From positions 33,377,312 to 33,441,311 of the forward strand of contig CM063113.1 of the NCBI GenBank assembly GCA_031841125.1: 64,000 nucleotides of DNA, given 5' to 3'. The DNA comes from Acanthococcus lagerstroemiae (taxonomy: Eukaryota > Arthropoda > Insecta > Hemiptera > Eriococcidae). Below the pieces are notes generated by a model. That model was not told where the DNA came from. It was given only the letters and a program-made list of their open reading frames with translations, and did not search any database. Positions 21,395 through 34,453 of this stretch are shown piece after piece; position 1 is the stretch's first letter; every line of letters begins with the position of its first letter. A program made the translations under genes and the position numbers.

Positions 21395-21689
21395 TGTGTT
21401 GAAGGCTTCTAATTTTGAAGGTTCATAATCAGCATTACTTAACAATGTCCAGAATTCTTATAATCCTTATAATTTTCGAGATTCATAAATTATAGGGTTC
21501 ATAATTAACAAGAGTAGAGCTCGAAATTTCAGGGATTCGTGGTTATCATAAATGGGCTCACAATCGAGGTGGCCTATATTTATGTTTCAGAATCATCGTC
21601 ATATCGAGGATTCACATGACTGTGTCTTACCACTGATCTGCCTAAAAATCCTAATTTGAACGAAAATACCCATTCCTTATATTGATTAG

Positions 21690-22585
21690 TATGCTGAATA
21701 CGAATCTGTGGTCAAAACATTTCTTAGACGCACAGTTTTCGAGATAATATGTGGGTTAAATAAGGATCAAAGTCGCCGATTTTCCGCTAAAATGGAATCT
21801 TTAAAAATATGTATGTTTGAATCTTTAAATTTTGTATACATTGTTTTTAGTTATACTGAAGCAGGACTAACAATTAACTTCAGCGAGACAGATTTTCTAT
21901 CAACAAATGAAAATGAAAAATTAAGTTTAGACGACATCGAAATCGAAAAAATGAACCAATTCAATTATTTGGGTCTAACATTGACAGTTAACAATAAATT
22001 TGATGCTGAGATAAGCAAGTGTATAAAAAACGGGTGGAAAAGCTTTTTGGCTTTGAAATACATTTTTAAAAGTAAAATGGGACTACAAACAAAGATCAAA
22101 ATCTTCGATCGCTGTGTGATTCTCTGCTTAACGTACGGAGCCCAGACTTGGACCTTTTCTAAATCCTAATTAAACAGATTACTAGTGACTCAAAACAAAA
22201 TGGTAAGAAGCATCCTCAACATCAGATTTAGAGACAAAGTCAAAAACACGAAGTTATGCGCAATGACCAAAGCGGAAACTTTCATATATAAAGTCAAAAA
22301 ACTAAAATTCAGATACGCAGGACACTTGGAAAACACGACAAATGGCATAAAAGACTGACTAACTGGACTCCGCACGGAAGCACGAAGAAAAAGGAAAGAC
22401 CAGCAACCAGGTGACGGAACGAAATTGACAGGAGAGTTGGGACAGCATGGGGAAGGGTGGCAGAGAACAGTTTCATGGGAAAAGATAGGGGAGGCCTATG
22501 CCCGCGAGTTGGGCGGGTTGTAACGATTATGTACAATCTAAGGCTGTATAATAATAATAATAAAAAAAATAATAATAATGTACCA
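21690..22585 (+). pseudogene. RTE-type retrotransposon, ORF2 C-terminus with 3' tail
   Basis: The plus frame reads AGLTINFSETDFLSTNE, FNYLGLTLTVNNKFDAEISK, and LALKYIFKSKMGLQTKIKI, then LCLTYGAQTWTFSKS, which is the thumb and post-RT region. A stop at 22167 is followed, in other frames, by NKMVRSILNIR, KLKFRYAGHLEN, TRWRNEIDR and VGTAWGRVAE. It ends in an (AAT)n tail at about 22548-22580, the short microsatellite 3' end typical of RTE elements. It is 5' truncated and lacks the catalytic motif. Confidence 0.75.
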
Positions 22586-22589
22586 AATA

Positions 22590-25500
22590 TATTTTGGTGT
22601 TCATCTGGATTGGTAGAAAGATCTATGGTAAGTAATTATTACGTGAAGTGTAAAGAACAAAATGTGGATTTTTGTAGGTGCTTTCTCTTGACTAACGCTT
22701 CGGCAAAAAGGTTCTGAAACAGCTTTGAACTTTGTACTTTACTTACTTTGGGCACTCGCACACATCTGCCCTGGTCTGTTTCGTTATCAGCAGGATCATG
22801 ATTAGTCTCCTCTACACTCTTGCTGAATCAGCCCGAACCCGCCCGGAGTATTATCCCTCAGAATTGGAGGGTGATGGAGAAATTTTGCATGTAGATTCAG
22901 ATTCAGCACATTTTTCTCCAATAACATTCTTCAAAGGAGCGAAAAATTCCTTTTTTTTGGAACAGTGTAACTATTCTGGGGGTATATTATCTCTACCAGG
23001 TTCTACAAGTTTCACTGTTGCAAATAACAGGGATGTTTAGTGCTTCGCGCGGCAATAACATGGAGATTGGCCGACTCTTGCAAATGATGGAACAAAGAAG
23101 ACGAAAAACTATCCCTTTTCCAGAAGAAAAAACACAACGTTGGTAAAATAATGCGATTATTGAAAATCTAAGGAAAGAAGTAAAAATCCTTTTTGCCTCC
23201 TTCTAGTATCCATGGTTGACAGTCATCGTTGACCAGCAGTGACATCGACAAGTTCTTTTTTTAGGAGTACAAAAATTAAAAAAAATTGGTGAATGAAAAT
23301 TCTTTTGCCTCTCGAAAAAGAAAGTAACGAGTAAAAAATCTTGTAAATCTCCAGAAACTCTGTGTATCTTCAAAGAATATCGTATATCTCATTTCTGAAG
23401 TTTCTGAAGGTGCTTTTTTACAACTAAATAGCTGAATGATTTTCCACTTTTTCCCGATTTCTGGGGATAAAGAAAGGAATAAAATGATGCTCTGCGGATT
23501 CACAAATTTTTTAGGGAGATCACTGTACCAGGTCCATAGTCAGCCATCTGCGGTAGGGGGTGCTGGTTGTTTATCAGGAGGGCTTGAGGATACACATATA
23601 GTGTGAAGATTTCTACGAGGCAGTGGTGTAGCCAAGGCGGGGCGAATACCCCAAGAAATCTGAAATTGAATGAAAAACTAAGGGACTTCACCCCTTTGCC
23701 GCTTCGCTGCCCAACCCCCGCACGGAAGTGGCGGCGGTGGTGACGGTGGCGGTGGCGGTGGATTTCACTTTTTTAGTATATAGAGAGATATACAAAAATG
23801 AACAATTTTTCGCCTTTAAAACACGTTTTTCCGAAATTTTTTCGCTCGAGCAGTAAATTTACTTTCATTTTTATGAAATAGTCCTCTAATATCAGCGATT
23901 TTTTAAAAATATCTCAATTATCGACTTTTTCTCCCTTGAAATTCTTACTCCCCCCCCCCCCTCAAAAGTCCCAAATTAGTTAACCAAGTTTCTGTTCTAA
24001 ATTTTAAAATGTTTCTGCGTGATATTAATTCTCTTCATACCTTCTTTCTTTCTCGTTCTGCGTAATGATGATTTCTTTTAATGGTAATATATTTGCTTAG
24101 GGGGCTCAGCTTCAGTTTGCCTCCCATGGATACGGGGTGCACAGTACACTGTATCCCTGTACCTCCCGTTCTAACGTCAGTGTTAACCAGGTTCCAATGA
24201 GCTCCTAGAACATGTTTTGAAATTCTATGGGTCCACAGTTTCAAATACCACAATATTATCAAAGTTCGTACTCTTCGGAATTTACACTATCATGTTCGTT
24301 CCTGGTCATCTTCATATTACAATTACGAGATAAGATAAAAGACAGACTGGTTAGCTGCACTTCACTAATCCGCCGATTGCATGTATGGCTTGAGAATCAG
24401 ATCGCAGATTCCCTCTTATTACAAGAATGAAATTCTTCAGGTGGACACTGTTTGGACAAGCACCTACCAGATAAGGCTACCAGCGCCGGTGGAGTGTCTT
24501 CTTCGATCGAGTCTAAGTGTGCGTGTATTTGATATATACATAGAAAAGCTATAGAAAACATGGAAAAGCTTTTCTTTTTGTTTGTATAAGATCTTCGTAG
24601 AGCGAAAAACGTCTCGTCGTTTTACCTTTGCAGACGCCTCATTCCCACTCTGTTCTCGAACCGTCGTCCTTACACTCGGTGGAAACGTTTCCTTCTCCTC
24701 AAGTGGACACTTGAAGTATAGTTGCCGCTGTGCGCGTATATATCTGGGTCTGTGTACATGTATAGTATGCGCGCCATCGACAGCAAAGAAACCTGATGGT
24801 TTTCCAAACGTACCCAAAATCATTTTATTTATCCTTCAATAAGTCTTCACGGTGTGTTGCCAATACATACGGTACAGAATGGAGCGCCGAAGAGAGGAAC
24901 GGAAGCCTTTGCTCGCAGATGAGGACTTTTTGAGTAAATGTGCATGTATAGGAGATGTATACGCGCACACATACACGCGCCGAACGCTGTTGACCTCGCC
25001 GAAATCTGGGCGCGGAGACTTCGTATATATACAAGTGTTTACTGGAAGATCATTGATAATCTTATTTGCTTAGCTCTCAGATAAAAGCTAAATCGCTTCT
25101 AAAATGTTCGAGTTTTCCTTTCGAGCTCCCACGCTCTCTCTCTTTCTCCGTAGCATTGGCGAGATGTACGCAGAGGATAGACCCGGACGAACCGAAGGCG
25201 GTTGGGAATTTCCTTTCGGCATAATGCGAAGATAATGTACTCGCTCGAGTCGAGTTGCGAATAAAATCATTTTTACGTTTCTATATACGAGCAGTATTAA
25301 TCGCCTCGAAGGAGAAAGACAGTGGGGAAAAAAAACGTAAATAAAGAAAGCGAAGAAGGAAGTTGAAGAAATCGAAATACGAGGAAGGAAAAACGAAAGA
25401 CCCCGAAGTTAATCTGAAGACCGAGACTAGTTCCGAGGTAATGCGATTTGAAAAATAAACAATTTATGGAATTAAATAATACTTCTCCTCGGGTATAATA

Positions 25501-27250
25501 TATTATACGTATATACGTTTCGAGTGTAGGTACCTTTTGCCTTGATATCTGGAAAACGTGAACGAAATTTATCGGTCGGTAGTATCCGAGAGAGGCTTCG
25601 TATCAGCTCCGTATTTATGATATTTACGTCATCGAACATTAGAATAAAAGTCCGCCAATGGCGAACCTGGAGAGTCGAAGATCGGATGGGCTTTCGGATT
25701 TGCGAAAGTCGTCATCTCCCGTTGACAGTATCGGAGGGAGAAATCGTGTACGCTGATATTTTTACAATTCTCAAGGTCGAGTTTTTGAACTTTTCGTCGA
25801 AAGCAATTAAAAAGTTGGCAAAAAGATTTTGCGTTCGATGAAATTATGAACGAAATTTTTCGCATAAAATGGACAAACAAAATAAAGAAGAAAAAAAGGA
25901 GTGAGAATGTTTTTTCGAAGAACGAAATCTCTAAACTGGGCGGAATTCACGAGACAAGAGAGAAAAAAAAAATTGTAATGAAGAAGTTGGGAAACTATTT
26001 GTATCTTTTGTGTATTATACGGTAGAAGGCTAATAAGAATGCGCGCGAATTGAATTTCTATACATCGACCAAGTTTTCTCGTTCGTTTATGAATAGCTCC
26101 GAAGAAACTGGAGCAAATTCCGAAGTTGAAATGCACGCTTCTAGAAGAAAAGAACGCACCGAGCGGTAATCTAGAGGATTCTTAAATCCAGCGGAACCCG
26201 ATTTTTTATTCCCGCTTCGAATGGTTCCAGTTGGGTACCAAACATGGGATCTCATTTCAGTGACAATTAACAGAAGGAACTAGGGTCAGTGTGTTGGTTT
26301 TCTTGGCTAATTGACCTTCCCGCAATCTGTCTTCTTCGATCGTCATCATCTTTTAAAAAAACTTCTTAGAATAGTGAATCCTCAAAATTAGGCATTTGGA
26401 CTCACCAGCTATGCGCCCAACTGGTATTCAAATTTGTGAACCAGAGTGACTCTACTTGTGCAAAGTTATATTCTAGCAGGCTTTGTAACCACTGTCCGTT
26501 AATTTTCATATTTTTAATGTTGAATTCAGCCCTCTGGAAGTTGATGAAATTGTTACTCGTTGTACAAGGTGTCCCAATTTCAGCTGCCAACCAGTTGAGG
26601 AACGACAGAACTCATCCAGATAAAAAAAAATAAAAAAAATTTACATATCATTTTCTCGAATTCTCAAATGGGAGGAAATTAGATGTACCTAAAAAATGTA
26701 CCCGAGCGCATCAGCTACAATTTTTGAGATAGTGTACAATCTTATGGATGAAACTTAAACTAATTTCAATTTCTAACAATAAAAGTGGGATAATATTTCT
26801 GCCTATAATTGTAATTTAAGGCGCTATACAACATCAAATAATGACAACTTTTTGAAAATTCTCCCCTAATTTAGGGGGGAGAGATTAGTGTAGGTCAGAT
26901 GGAGTGCTAAGTTAGAGAACTTCAACGAACTGTCACTGATTGAATTTGGTTCAATGTATCCGAAGATATTACAATTTGAAAATTGTTATTGTATAAGGAG
27001 TCACAGATTATTTAGAAAAACTTCTTCGACTGAGCCCTTTTGCTGGAATCAATTGAAAAATTCATTATGTTTCAATACTCAAAACTATATGAAGAGTGTT
27101 ATTCCAAACTGCCCTAAGACAAAAACAGTAAAATCGAGAAAAACGCAAAAAATCATCGGTGGAATAGATGGCTTCTTCGATTGGTGAAAGTTGGCTGCAT
27201 TGGTAGTATAACTCATATGTGACATTTTGTATGAAATCCGAGTACCCCTC
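22590..27250. other. Long spacer, mostly unassigned
   Basis: No gene is recognised. 23060-24000 is AT-rich with a GGC/GGT run and a poly(C) run. 23616-23640 begins like a hAT-type end (CAGTGGTGTAGCCA), but no partner end was found. 24460-26270 has higher CpG and short frames on both strands (for example 24464-24823 on the minus strand, 119 codons), none with a motif. 26300-27250 is AT-rich. Confidence 0.4.
23728..23761. repeat. GGC/GGT trinucleotide repeat
   Basis: An imperfect run of about 11 units of GGCGGT/GACGGT. Confidence 0.9.
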
Positions 27251-27701
27251 CCCCCTTTAGTCAAGGAGAATTATCTAAAAAGGAGGTGTTTGATGGAATT
27301 AATTGCAGCACAGCTGAAACTTGGTACGATTGTTTAGTACCCTCTTCGGAGAAGCCCTGTGATTTCCTCCTCTCCCCCGGTGTGAACATCACACTTCAGA
27401 GTCCACAAAGTGCCCCCGGAAACAGTTTTTGGCTTGTATCTGGCTTAGAATTGAGTTATAGTTAAAAATATTCCTTACCAAAATTAAAGAGGGGAAAGTT
27501 CTCTACAAAATTGATATCCATGTTTTTTTTTTTTCGTGAATCCCATGCCAACCAAGATAATCGGCGTTCAAGATCACACGAGCATGTAAATATGGAGTAC
27601 CCTACAACGCACGCGGTATACAAACACTGATATAATCGCGAAAACGCATGACTGGATGCATAGAAAGTTATATGTGATATAATTTCAATTTATTATCTTT
27701 A

Positions 27702-27870
27702 TTATTCATCTTCATCCGAATCTACATGTATACAATCTTCTGCGTTTAAACAACCTCCTCTACAAACGCGTGGCTACAAGAGATACCCACTTTACGGCAA
27801 CCACAAACTCGTGATCCTGATGCGGAAAACTTAAGTTCGTGTAAACCCGCTCGAGACCCTTTGAAAATCG
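27702..27870 (-). pseudogene. Cys-rich C-terminal tail of a transposon-type protein
   Basis: On the minus strand one frame reads SRAGLHELKFSASGSRVCGC and then RKVGISCS. After one frameshift it continues as CRGGCLNAEDCIHVDSDEDE and a stop at 27702. A CxCRKxGxxCS...C..C.G..C.N tail is, from memory, common at the C-terminus of uncharacterised transposon-encoded proteins in insects. That is recalled and not searched. Its place inside the 230-bp inverted repeats suggests it is the last trace of this element's own protein. Confidence 0.4.
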
Positions 27871-28037
27871 ACCCTCATTAGCCCTGTCTCAACCCAGTAT
27901 GTTTCCCCTCCAGCAGCCAATCAGAGCACCCATTCGAGGGGAGCAATCAGGTTACCAATCACAGCGCTTTATTTACGTGTAGCCCTCTCACTACCCGAGC
28001 TGTACACCGGCGTTGAGACACCCGTGCTATACCTTTT

Positions 28038-28270
28038 ATGTCTGTCCTTTGTAGACCCGTCGTATAGCCCCTCTGTATGCCTCTAAAAGTATCCCCTTTG
28101 TAAACTGTCGTGTAGCCCGTCTATATACTCTCTATGTATGCCCTTTGTAGACTCGTCGTATAGAACCTCCGTTTCCCCTAGCATGGATCCCCTACGTAGA
28201 ACCAGTCGTATAGCCCTTTCATATCCCCTTCATGAATCCTCTCCGTAAATCCGGGTAGATTCCCTCTTGT
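28038..28270. repeat. Tandem repeat, unit about 48 bp, five diverged copies
   Basis: Units share CCTTTGTAGACYCGTCGTAT followed by AGCCCCTCTGTAT. Successive starts lie near 28043, 28092, 28140, 28188 and 28237. Divergence increases towards the right. The array lies inside the element at 27260-28957. Confidence 0.7.
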
Positions 28271-28959
28271 AATTCAGATACATATGGGAAGGGATGATGG
28301 GCTCTCAGCCAGTTTAAAAAAGTTTGAACATCCCTTCTATCATGCTGCACTCGTGATTCCCTCAATTATTTATGCTGATCACTCATTTCTGGTTGACAGT
28401 TTGTGAACTTTTCTAAACCTTGGCAGAGATGAAGCATATGACAGGAGCGCTAAGAATCCACTGCTGCAAAACGCTAGAGGTAACACCGCGTCGATGAGCC
28501 AGTCCGCCTGCACTTTTCATAATTCGCATGAGTGTTTGTTCGATTCGCGTTTGGACGCTAAAGAGTCGCTCTCTAGCGGCATAATGAAATGCGGCGCGCT
28601 GATTGGTGTATTTGGGCGAAAAGATGATCAGAGACAAAAATTTTCTGCAAAACAAACTCAAGTTGGGCTCATCTGAAAGGAAATGATAAGGGCTGACACT
28701 TTAGTTCTCTTCAATACTGAAAATAATATTACGCTCTTTAATTTTGGTAAGAAATATTTTTACCTATAACTCAATTTTAAGCTAGATACAAGCCAAAGAC
28801 TGTTTCCGGGGACACTTTTTGGACTCTGGGAGGTGATGCTCACACCGGGGGAGGAGGGGAAATTACGGGGCTTTTCCGAAGAGAAGGCACTAAACAATCG
28901 TACCAAGTTCCAGCTGTGCTGCAGTTAATTCCATCAAAAATGCTAATTCCCCTGGACTA

Positions 28960-29895
28960 TATTTTTGGAGATGAAAATTTAAATTGAGTGGAAGGCCGGG
29001 GAAATTGATCCCGTTTAGTCATTCAGTCAAGGCGGTTCAAGGATTCTCGATGTACATTCAGCAAGTTTCACATTTTTGAATTATGAACAAATGTTGCCAC
29101 ACCATACTGCCTCGCGGAGATCTTCCTCGCGTCACCTTACCGTCGTTTTCAAACGGTAGCTGCGGCGGCTCGTCGCGTCCTCGCTCCGAGAGCAGAAACA
29201 GAGGCCGCGGCGCTATTTAAGGTACCTCCTGTTCGAAACGCAAAACGCAACCAACCTCCTCGCGCTTATATTATACATTGTGACATGAAATATTAATCAA
29301 AGTAATTACGAACGGGATTAGGTTACTGTAAAAGCCACCGGATTACGTTGTGCGCCGCAAGTTGTTATTCATCATTTAAAATTTGCTATATACCGAAAAG
29401 GTAGACAGGCAGACAGTCAAATACGAGGAAGAGAGAGAGGGAGAGAGGAAGAGACGTATCGTAGGCCGTGCAAAGCACAAACAGGGTGGCCCTCATCGGT
29501 GTCGCTTTGTAATGTGGTTGCACGCGAATATTAAACGCAGATCTTTCGTCGACTCTCGAACGAAACCTGCGAAACCGCATTCGCGATGATGGCGCAAATC
29601 CGATCGGAGAGTACGATGGCTGAGCAGCCAGCTTGCTGGCTGGCTATTAAGTTTGCTCGTATATTTATATCCACGCACGCAATATAACCTGGCCTCGTGT
29701 ACTTCGCAATATCGCCGCGAATTAATCCTCTCGTGTGTATTCTTTGATGAAACCCTTTGTTCGAACTTCGTCGATTAACGTGCCGGCGGTAGACGACTTT
29801 CCCCTTCGGAATTCGCTATTCTAGCCAAGGAATACTCCAAATCGAGCAGTTAATTACAGCCGATGCAAAGCCAGATTAGTGGCTTGCCATTTGCG
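28960..29895. other. Spacer with a CpG-rich, promoter-like patch
   Basis: 29100-29260 is CpG-rich (CGTCGCGTCC, GAGGCCGCGG) and carries a TATTTAAG box at about 29214-29221. It could be a promoter, but no gene follows that I can identify. The rest is AT-rich DNA. Confidence 0.3.
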
Positions 29896-29899
29896 TTTT

Positions 29900-31745
29900 G
29901 CGATAGCGGAGCTGATAGCCGAGGAGGATCGCTGGAGGTCAGACCTGATTCGCTTAACCTTAGAGGACACAGAAAATATAAAAAAACTAAATAGGAACTT
30001 GACTCTTGGGTCACAACTAATCACATATCTACTTGACAATAAAGGAAATAGAGCCTATGATCGGTACGAAATAAACAAAATAGCATCCGATTTCTACAAG
30101 GACCTATACTCTTGTGAAACAAAAAATGACACTAAATTTCTAACCAGCAGACCCACTGAGATAGGCGAACCGGAACCTTTATTTCTAACTTCCGAAATAA
30201 GAGCCATGGTTAAAAATCTGAAAAAAATAAAGCGCCAGATAGCGATGGAATAAAAAACGAACTCATTATTTATGGAGGAGAGGAGATGATCAAGGCACTC
30301 GCCTCTCTCTTTAACAAAATTTGGTTCTCCGGGGAAGTACCAAAAGCATGGAAACTTTCTGATATAATTCTACTATTCAAAAAAAGAAATAGACATCAAA
30401 TCGGAAATTACAGACCAATCGTCTGTCTTCAACAATCTCGAAAATCTTCTCCAAGCTCGTGGAAACGAAAATAAAGAACTACTTGGAACTTCAACAACCC
30501 CCAAACCAGGCAGGATTTAGGAAGAACTACTCTACTCTAGATCATCTTCACACTATAAACCAGATTTTAAAAAAATCGCTGGAATACAATCTGAATATAA
30601 ACTTGGCATTCATCGACTACAATGAGGCGTTTGATTCTTTGAATCATCAGTATAATATGATACGAGTATTAAAAAATCAGGAATTCCCATACCAAATTAC
30701 CAAAATAATGGGAAAGTTGTATCATTACAGACAAAACGGGAGAAACTTTGGAATAAGGAAGGAGGTTCTTCAAGGGGACCCGCTGTCACCTAGTCTCTTT
30801 AACATGGCTTTAGAAGAAATTGTTATACAGCTAGAATGGAAAAACAAAGGCTTAAAGAAGAACAGAATCAAAGTTTCGAACCTGAGGTTTGCAGACGATA
30901 TAGTTCTTATATCAGAAGCACTGGTTAAGCTGGGAGAAATGATTCAAGAACTGAACGAAAGCGCAAAGTTAGCAGGGCTAACAATTAACATTGAAAAATC
31001 CAAAATTATAACTCTCCCCCCCCCCCCAAAAAAAAGAAGAAGAAATCGGTCGGTAATAAAGAGCTTGAGGTAGTCTCAGAAACAACGTATTTAGGAAAAT
31101 TAATCTCATTAGAAAAAAGAATCGAAAAAGAAATAGACCGCAGTATCACTCTGGCATGGGAAAAATTTTAGTCGCTAAAACATATTATTTAAAGGTAATT
31201 TCAAAAATATTCAAAAAGGTGTAATCTTTAACATGTGTGTTGCACCAGTTCTCATATAGGGCTCCCCCACCTGGTCTCTTACTGCCAGGCTACTCAAAAA
31301 GATTGAAACAGCCCAAAATTCAATGAAGCGCTCCATTCTGGGCAAAAAAAAAATAAAGGGCAAAATCAATCTGAAAGTAATCCGGAAAAAACTTCCCAAA
31401 GTAAAAAATTGTGTCCAACTAATTAGAAATCTAAAATGGGGATGGGCAGGGCTCATTGCGAGATGACCTGAAGATAGATTGTCTTACCTAGCCATCTTCT
31501 GGTTCCTAAGTCATAAAACACGAAGCAGAGAAAAACGAAAAACTAGATGGAGGGACGAGGTCGGTGGTTATATCAAAAATAAACTTTCTCACCGGATTGT
31601 CCAAAATCGAAAGGAATGGGAGAGGGTGAGGGGTACCTTTGCCTTCTATGGGCCAGAGGTACATCCGGAACGAGGGCAAAGCCCGTGGGAGACACACACA
31701 TTCCTGTTCTGTAATGTGCCTCTTATCAATAATGGTTTATTATAA
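29900..31745 (+). pseudogene. RTE-type retrotransposon, RT and C-terminus
   Basis: The plus strand holds, in shifting frames, a pre-RT linker (29940-30250), KALASLFNKIWFSGEVPKAW and NYRPIVCL (30286-30430), then a 204-codon frame (30459-31073). That frame has NQAGFRKNYSTLDHL, the first catalytic Asp in AFIDYNEAFDSLNH, LQGDPLSPSLFN, and the catalytic FADD in LRFADDIVLIS. A poly(C) tract near 31016 disrupts the frame. Later blocks (VAPVLIYGSPTWSLTA, MKRSILGK, KTRWRDEVGG) reach about 31650. The element is nearly complete from RT onward but lacks the endonuclease. It lies tail to tail with the Jockey-clade element to the right. Confidence 0.85.
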
Positions 31746-31807
31746 TAACACGGGTACTAGAATACTTATCAACAAGTATTAAGGGAAAATTAAGTGTAAG
31801 GACAGAC

Positions 31808-34453
31808 CTAGGAGAGGTCAGTTACATTCATCCTAGAGAGCCTTCGCTTGTTGTTACTTTCGTCTAGCAGTATGAGGACTTTTACGTTCGGGTGTCGATA
31901 TAACCTTTGAATATATCTGGTAGCTTGCCTCTGAGTGATGAGGTTGACAGGGTCGAGTGCGAGTTCGTTGCACAGTTGCTGGTTGCTAATGTACCAGGGT
32001 GCTCTGGTAATGGCTCGCACGTATTTGTTTTGGAACTTTTCGATCGTTAGGAGGTTGGATCTCGATGTGGTACCCCAAATTTTCGCAATTTTCGCCCCGT
32101 AGCTCCATACTGGGCGGAAACTGGAGGTATAGATGAGTCGTTTGTTTCTCAGGCTCAGCTGCGAACGAGGCCCGATTAATCAGTAGAATTTAGGAGCAGG
32201 TCTTGCAGGGTTCGTTTATTACGAATATGTTCCTGCCAGTTGAGTTTAGAATCGAGGTGCAGTCCCAGGTAGCGTGAAGCATTAGCAACCGGGATTTGTT
32301 GCTATCGAGGAGCGTAGGAGTGTATCCATGTGGTCGTAAGAAGAAATCCACGCGAGTCAATTTTCATTCATTAGGTTTCACTTTCCATGACTTGGCCCAG
32401 GTGGAGAGGTCGTTCACTGATTTTTATACTTTAGAAACTGCGATTTGGTAATGAGAATGGCAGGCAGTGATGCATGTGTCGTCTGCGAGTAGGTTGATTG
32501 AGGTTGTATTGGAGACTGGAACATCCGTAGTGTATATGAGAAAAAGCGTAGGTCCAAAGAAAGAGTCCTGGGGAGCGCCTGCTTGAATTTCCTTCATACA
32601 GAATGAGGCTGCGCCATGGGCGACGAAGACCTGTCTGGAGCTCAGATACGTCTGAATCAATTTGCAGACAGCTGGCGTGAAATATGGCTTCTTTTTCTCG
32701 AGAAGTCCTGAGTGCCAGACTTTATCAAAGGCTGCGCTTACATAGAGAAAAACGGTCGGTGCAAATTCGTTTTCCTCAAGAACTCGGGTGATCGTGTGAA
32801 CTAGTCTGCAAATTTGCTCTAGTGTTGAATGTTTTTCACGAAAATCAAGCTGGATGTCTGGGAGGAGGTTTTTACTTGCTGAATTCGGCGAAGTATGATT
32901 TTCTCAAAGACCTTGGACGATAATGAGAGTAAGGATATGGGGCGGTATGACTCCGGATTATCAGCTCGTTTGCCCGGTTTCAAAATGACAATCATCTTGG
33001 CAATTTCACTGGAGGAAGTAACATCCTTTAGTCGAGTGCAGGCGTTTATGATCGAAGTAAGAACTATCCCTCTCTTAGGAAGTGCCAATAGCATGACTGG
33101 AGAGATCTGGTCATGGCCAGCAGATGAGGCCATCGGTAACACGAGCAACCTCTATGGGGGAGGCATTCTTGATTTTACCATTGTCGGTGTCCACGCCGCT
33201 AGGTTCAATAGGAGATTGGATGGCGTTATCGCAGAAGATTTGCCGGAAGTGGTCTGCGAAGAGTTCAGCCTTTTCCACATCGGAGCGAGCCTATTCTGAC
33301 TTGATTTTTCTCATTGGTGGATTCAGGGGGGGGGGACGATGAAGTCTCTGGGCAGCAGTCCAGAGTGAGTAGTTTGACTCCGTTGTAGCATCCAGGGATG
33401 TTAGGTATTCGGTAAAAGATGCATTGCGTCATTTTCAGATGGCACACGTGGTTATCTGTGACATCCTGTTGAATGTTTGCTTGTTGACAGAGGTGCGGTT
33501 TCTCTGCCATTTTCGGCGAGCTCGTGTGCGTTGTTGTACCAGCTGTCGGATTGATGGAGGATACATAACCGTGTCCGGAACTTTATCTGTGTAGCGAGTA
33601 CATGAACGGTTACAGTCTTGCAGTATTACAGAGAAGTTGGCGGCGGCAGCGTCTCTAAGTCGGCTGGTGAGGAGTATCGAGCACCTAGTTCGACGTGTTC
33701 AGAAACTTGGTCTCGATATTTATCTCAGTTGGAGGATTTATTTGCCAAGAGAGGTTCGAATGGAACTGGCGACGGAGTCCCTAGGAAGTTCAGCAATACT
33801 GAGGCGTGGTTCGAGCTGAGGTCGTTGATACAATGGCTTCGAAAATGAGAAATTGGGAGAACTTTGGTGATGGAAAAGTCGATGATGTCGGAGCGTTTAC
33901 TGGTATCAGATGGCCAGTAGGTAGGTTCGCCCGGAGTAACTGGATGGCAGTTATGGCGAAGAGAGATGTTGCGTAGGAGGCGACCTCGCGGTGAGTGAGT
34001 ATGCGAGCGCCGAGCTATATGCTTGGCATTGAAGTCTCCTCCCATTATCCAGAAAACTCCGAGCTACTGGAACAGATCGTCGAATTCAGCTTCTTTAGGT
34101 GGATAGCGGGGAGAGCAGTATATACTAGCGGTGTTGACAATGTGGTTGTTCAGCTGCACGGCAACAGTTGAGGACTGAATGCTTGCTATGTAGTAGGCAC
34201 CTACATCATGATGCTGTAGGGATCGTTTTGTGATGACAGCAGATCCACCCTTTGTAGCACCGCTTGGATGGTTGGAGAGGTACACCTTGTAGTTACGCAA
34301 TTTTGGGATACTGACGTAGCTCACGAGGTGAGTTTCGGAAATTAATACTAGGTCGAGATCATATGGATGGAGAAAAGTTTCGAGTCCGGCTTTTTTGAGG
34401 TTGAAACCATTTGCATTCCAGCAAATGATGTGCAGTTCAGTTTGCGAGGCCAT
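31808..34453 (-). pseudogene. Jockey-type ORF2 (endonuclease and reverse transcriptase), broken
   Basis: In order on the minus strand: an APE-type endonuclease starting MASQTELHIICWNANGFN, with the metal-binding Glu in LVLISETHL (34453-34064); GGDFNAKH, SDIIDF and a terminal SNHASV in place of the usual SDH (34045-33725); a frameshifted linker; RT blocks GHDQISPVML, MIVILKPGKRADNPESYRPI and SSKVFEKIILRRIQ (33148-32890); IQTYLSSRQVF, GAPQDSFFGPTLF and catalytic LADDT (32660-32470); and a C-terminal ITRAPWYISN...RHPNVKVLILLD block (32020-31810). The domain order is complete, but at least four frame breaks separate the blocks. Confidence 0.85.

Larger units (their letters stand above)
27260..28957. 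mobile_element. Transposon with about 230-bp terminal inverted repeats
   Basis: 27260-27491 and the reverse complement of 28733-28957 align over about 230 bp at close to 88 percent by eye. Both share TTTGATGGAATTAA, GGTACGATTGTTTAGT, CTCCCCCGGTGTGA, CGGAAACAGT and CTTACCAAAATTAAAGAG. The outer ends (GTCAAGGAGAATTA; GTCCAGGGGAATTA) are each bordered by TA, consistent with a TA target duplication. The interior of about 1.24 kb holds a Cys-rich coding remnant (27702-27870, minus), a 48-bp tandem repeat and no intact transposase. The superfamily is unknown; a TA target fits Tc1/mariner-like or Sola-like elements. Confidence 0.75.

Noticed and set aside
22732..23040. 102-codon plus-strand frame
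   Set aside because: It has no motif, AT-rich codon use, and no neighbouring evidence of a gene.
23616..23645. hAT-type terminal repeat CAGTGGTGTAGCCA
   Set aside because: No matching inverted end or 8-bp duplication was found within the following kilobases.
24035..24823. Two minus-strand frames of 75 and 119 codons
   Set aside because: Neither has a recognisable domain or codon bias, and frames of similar length occur on the other strand.
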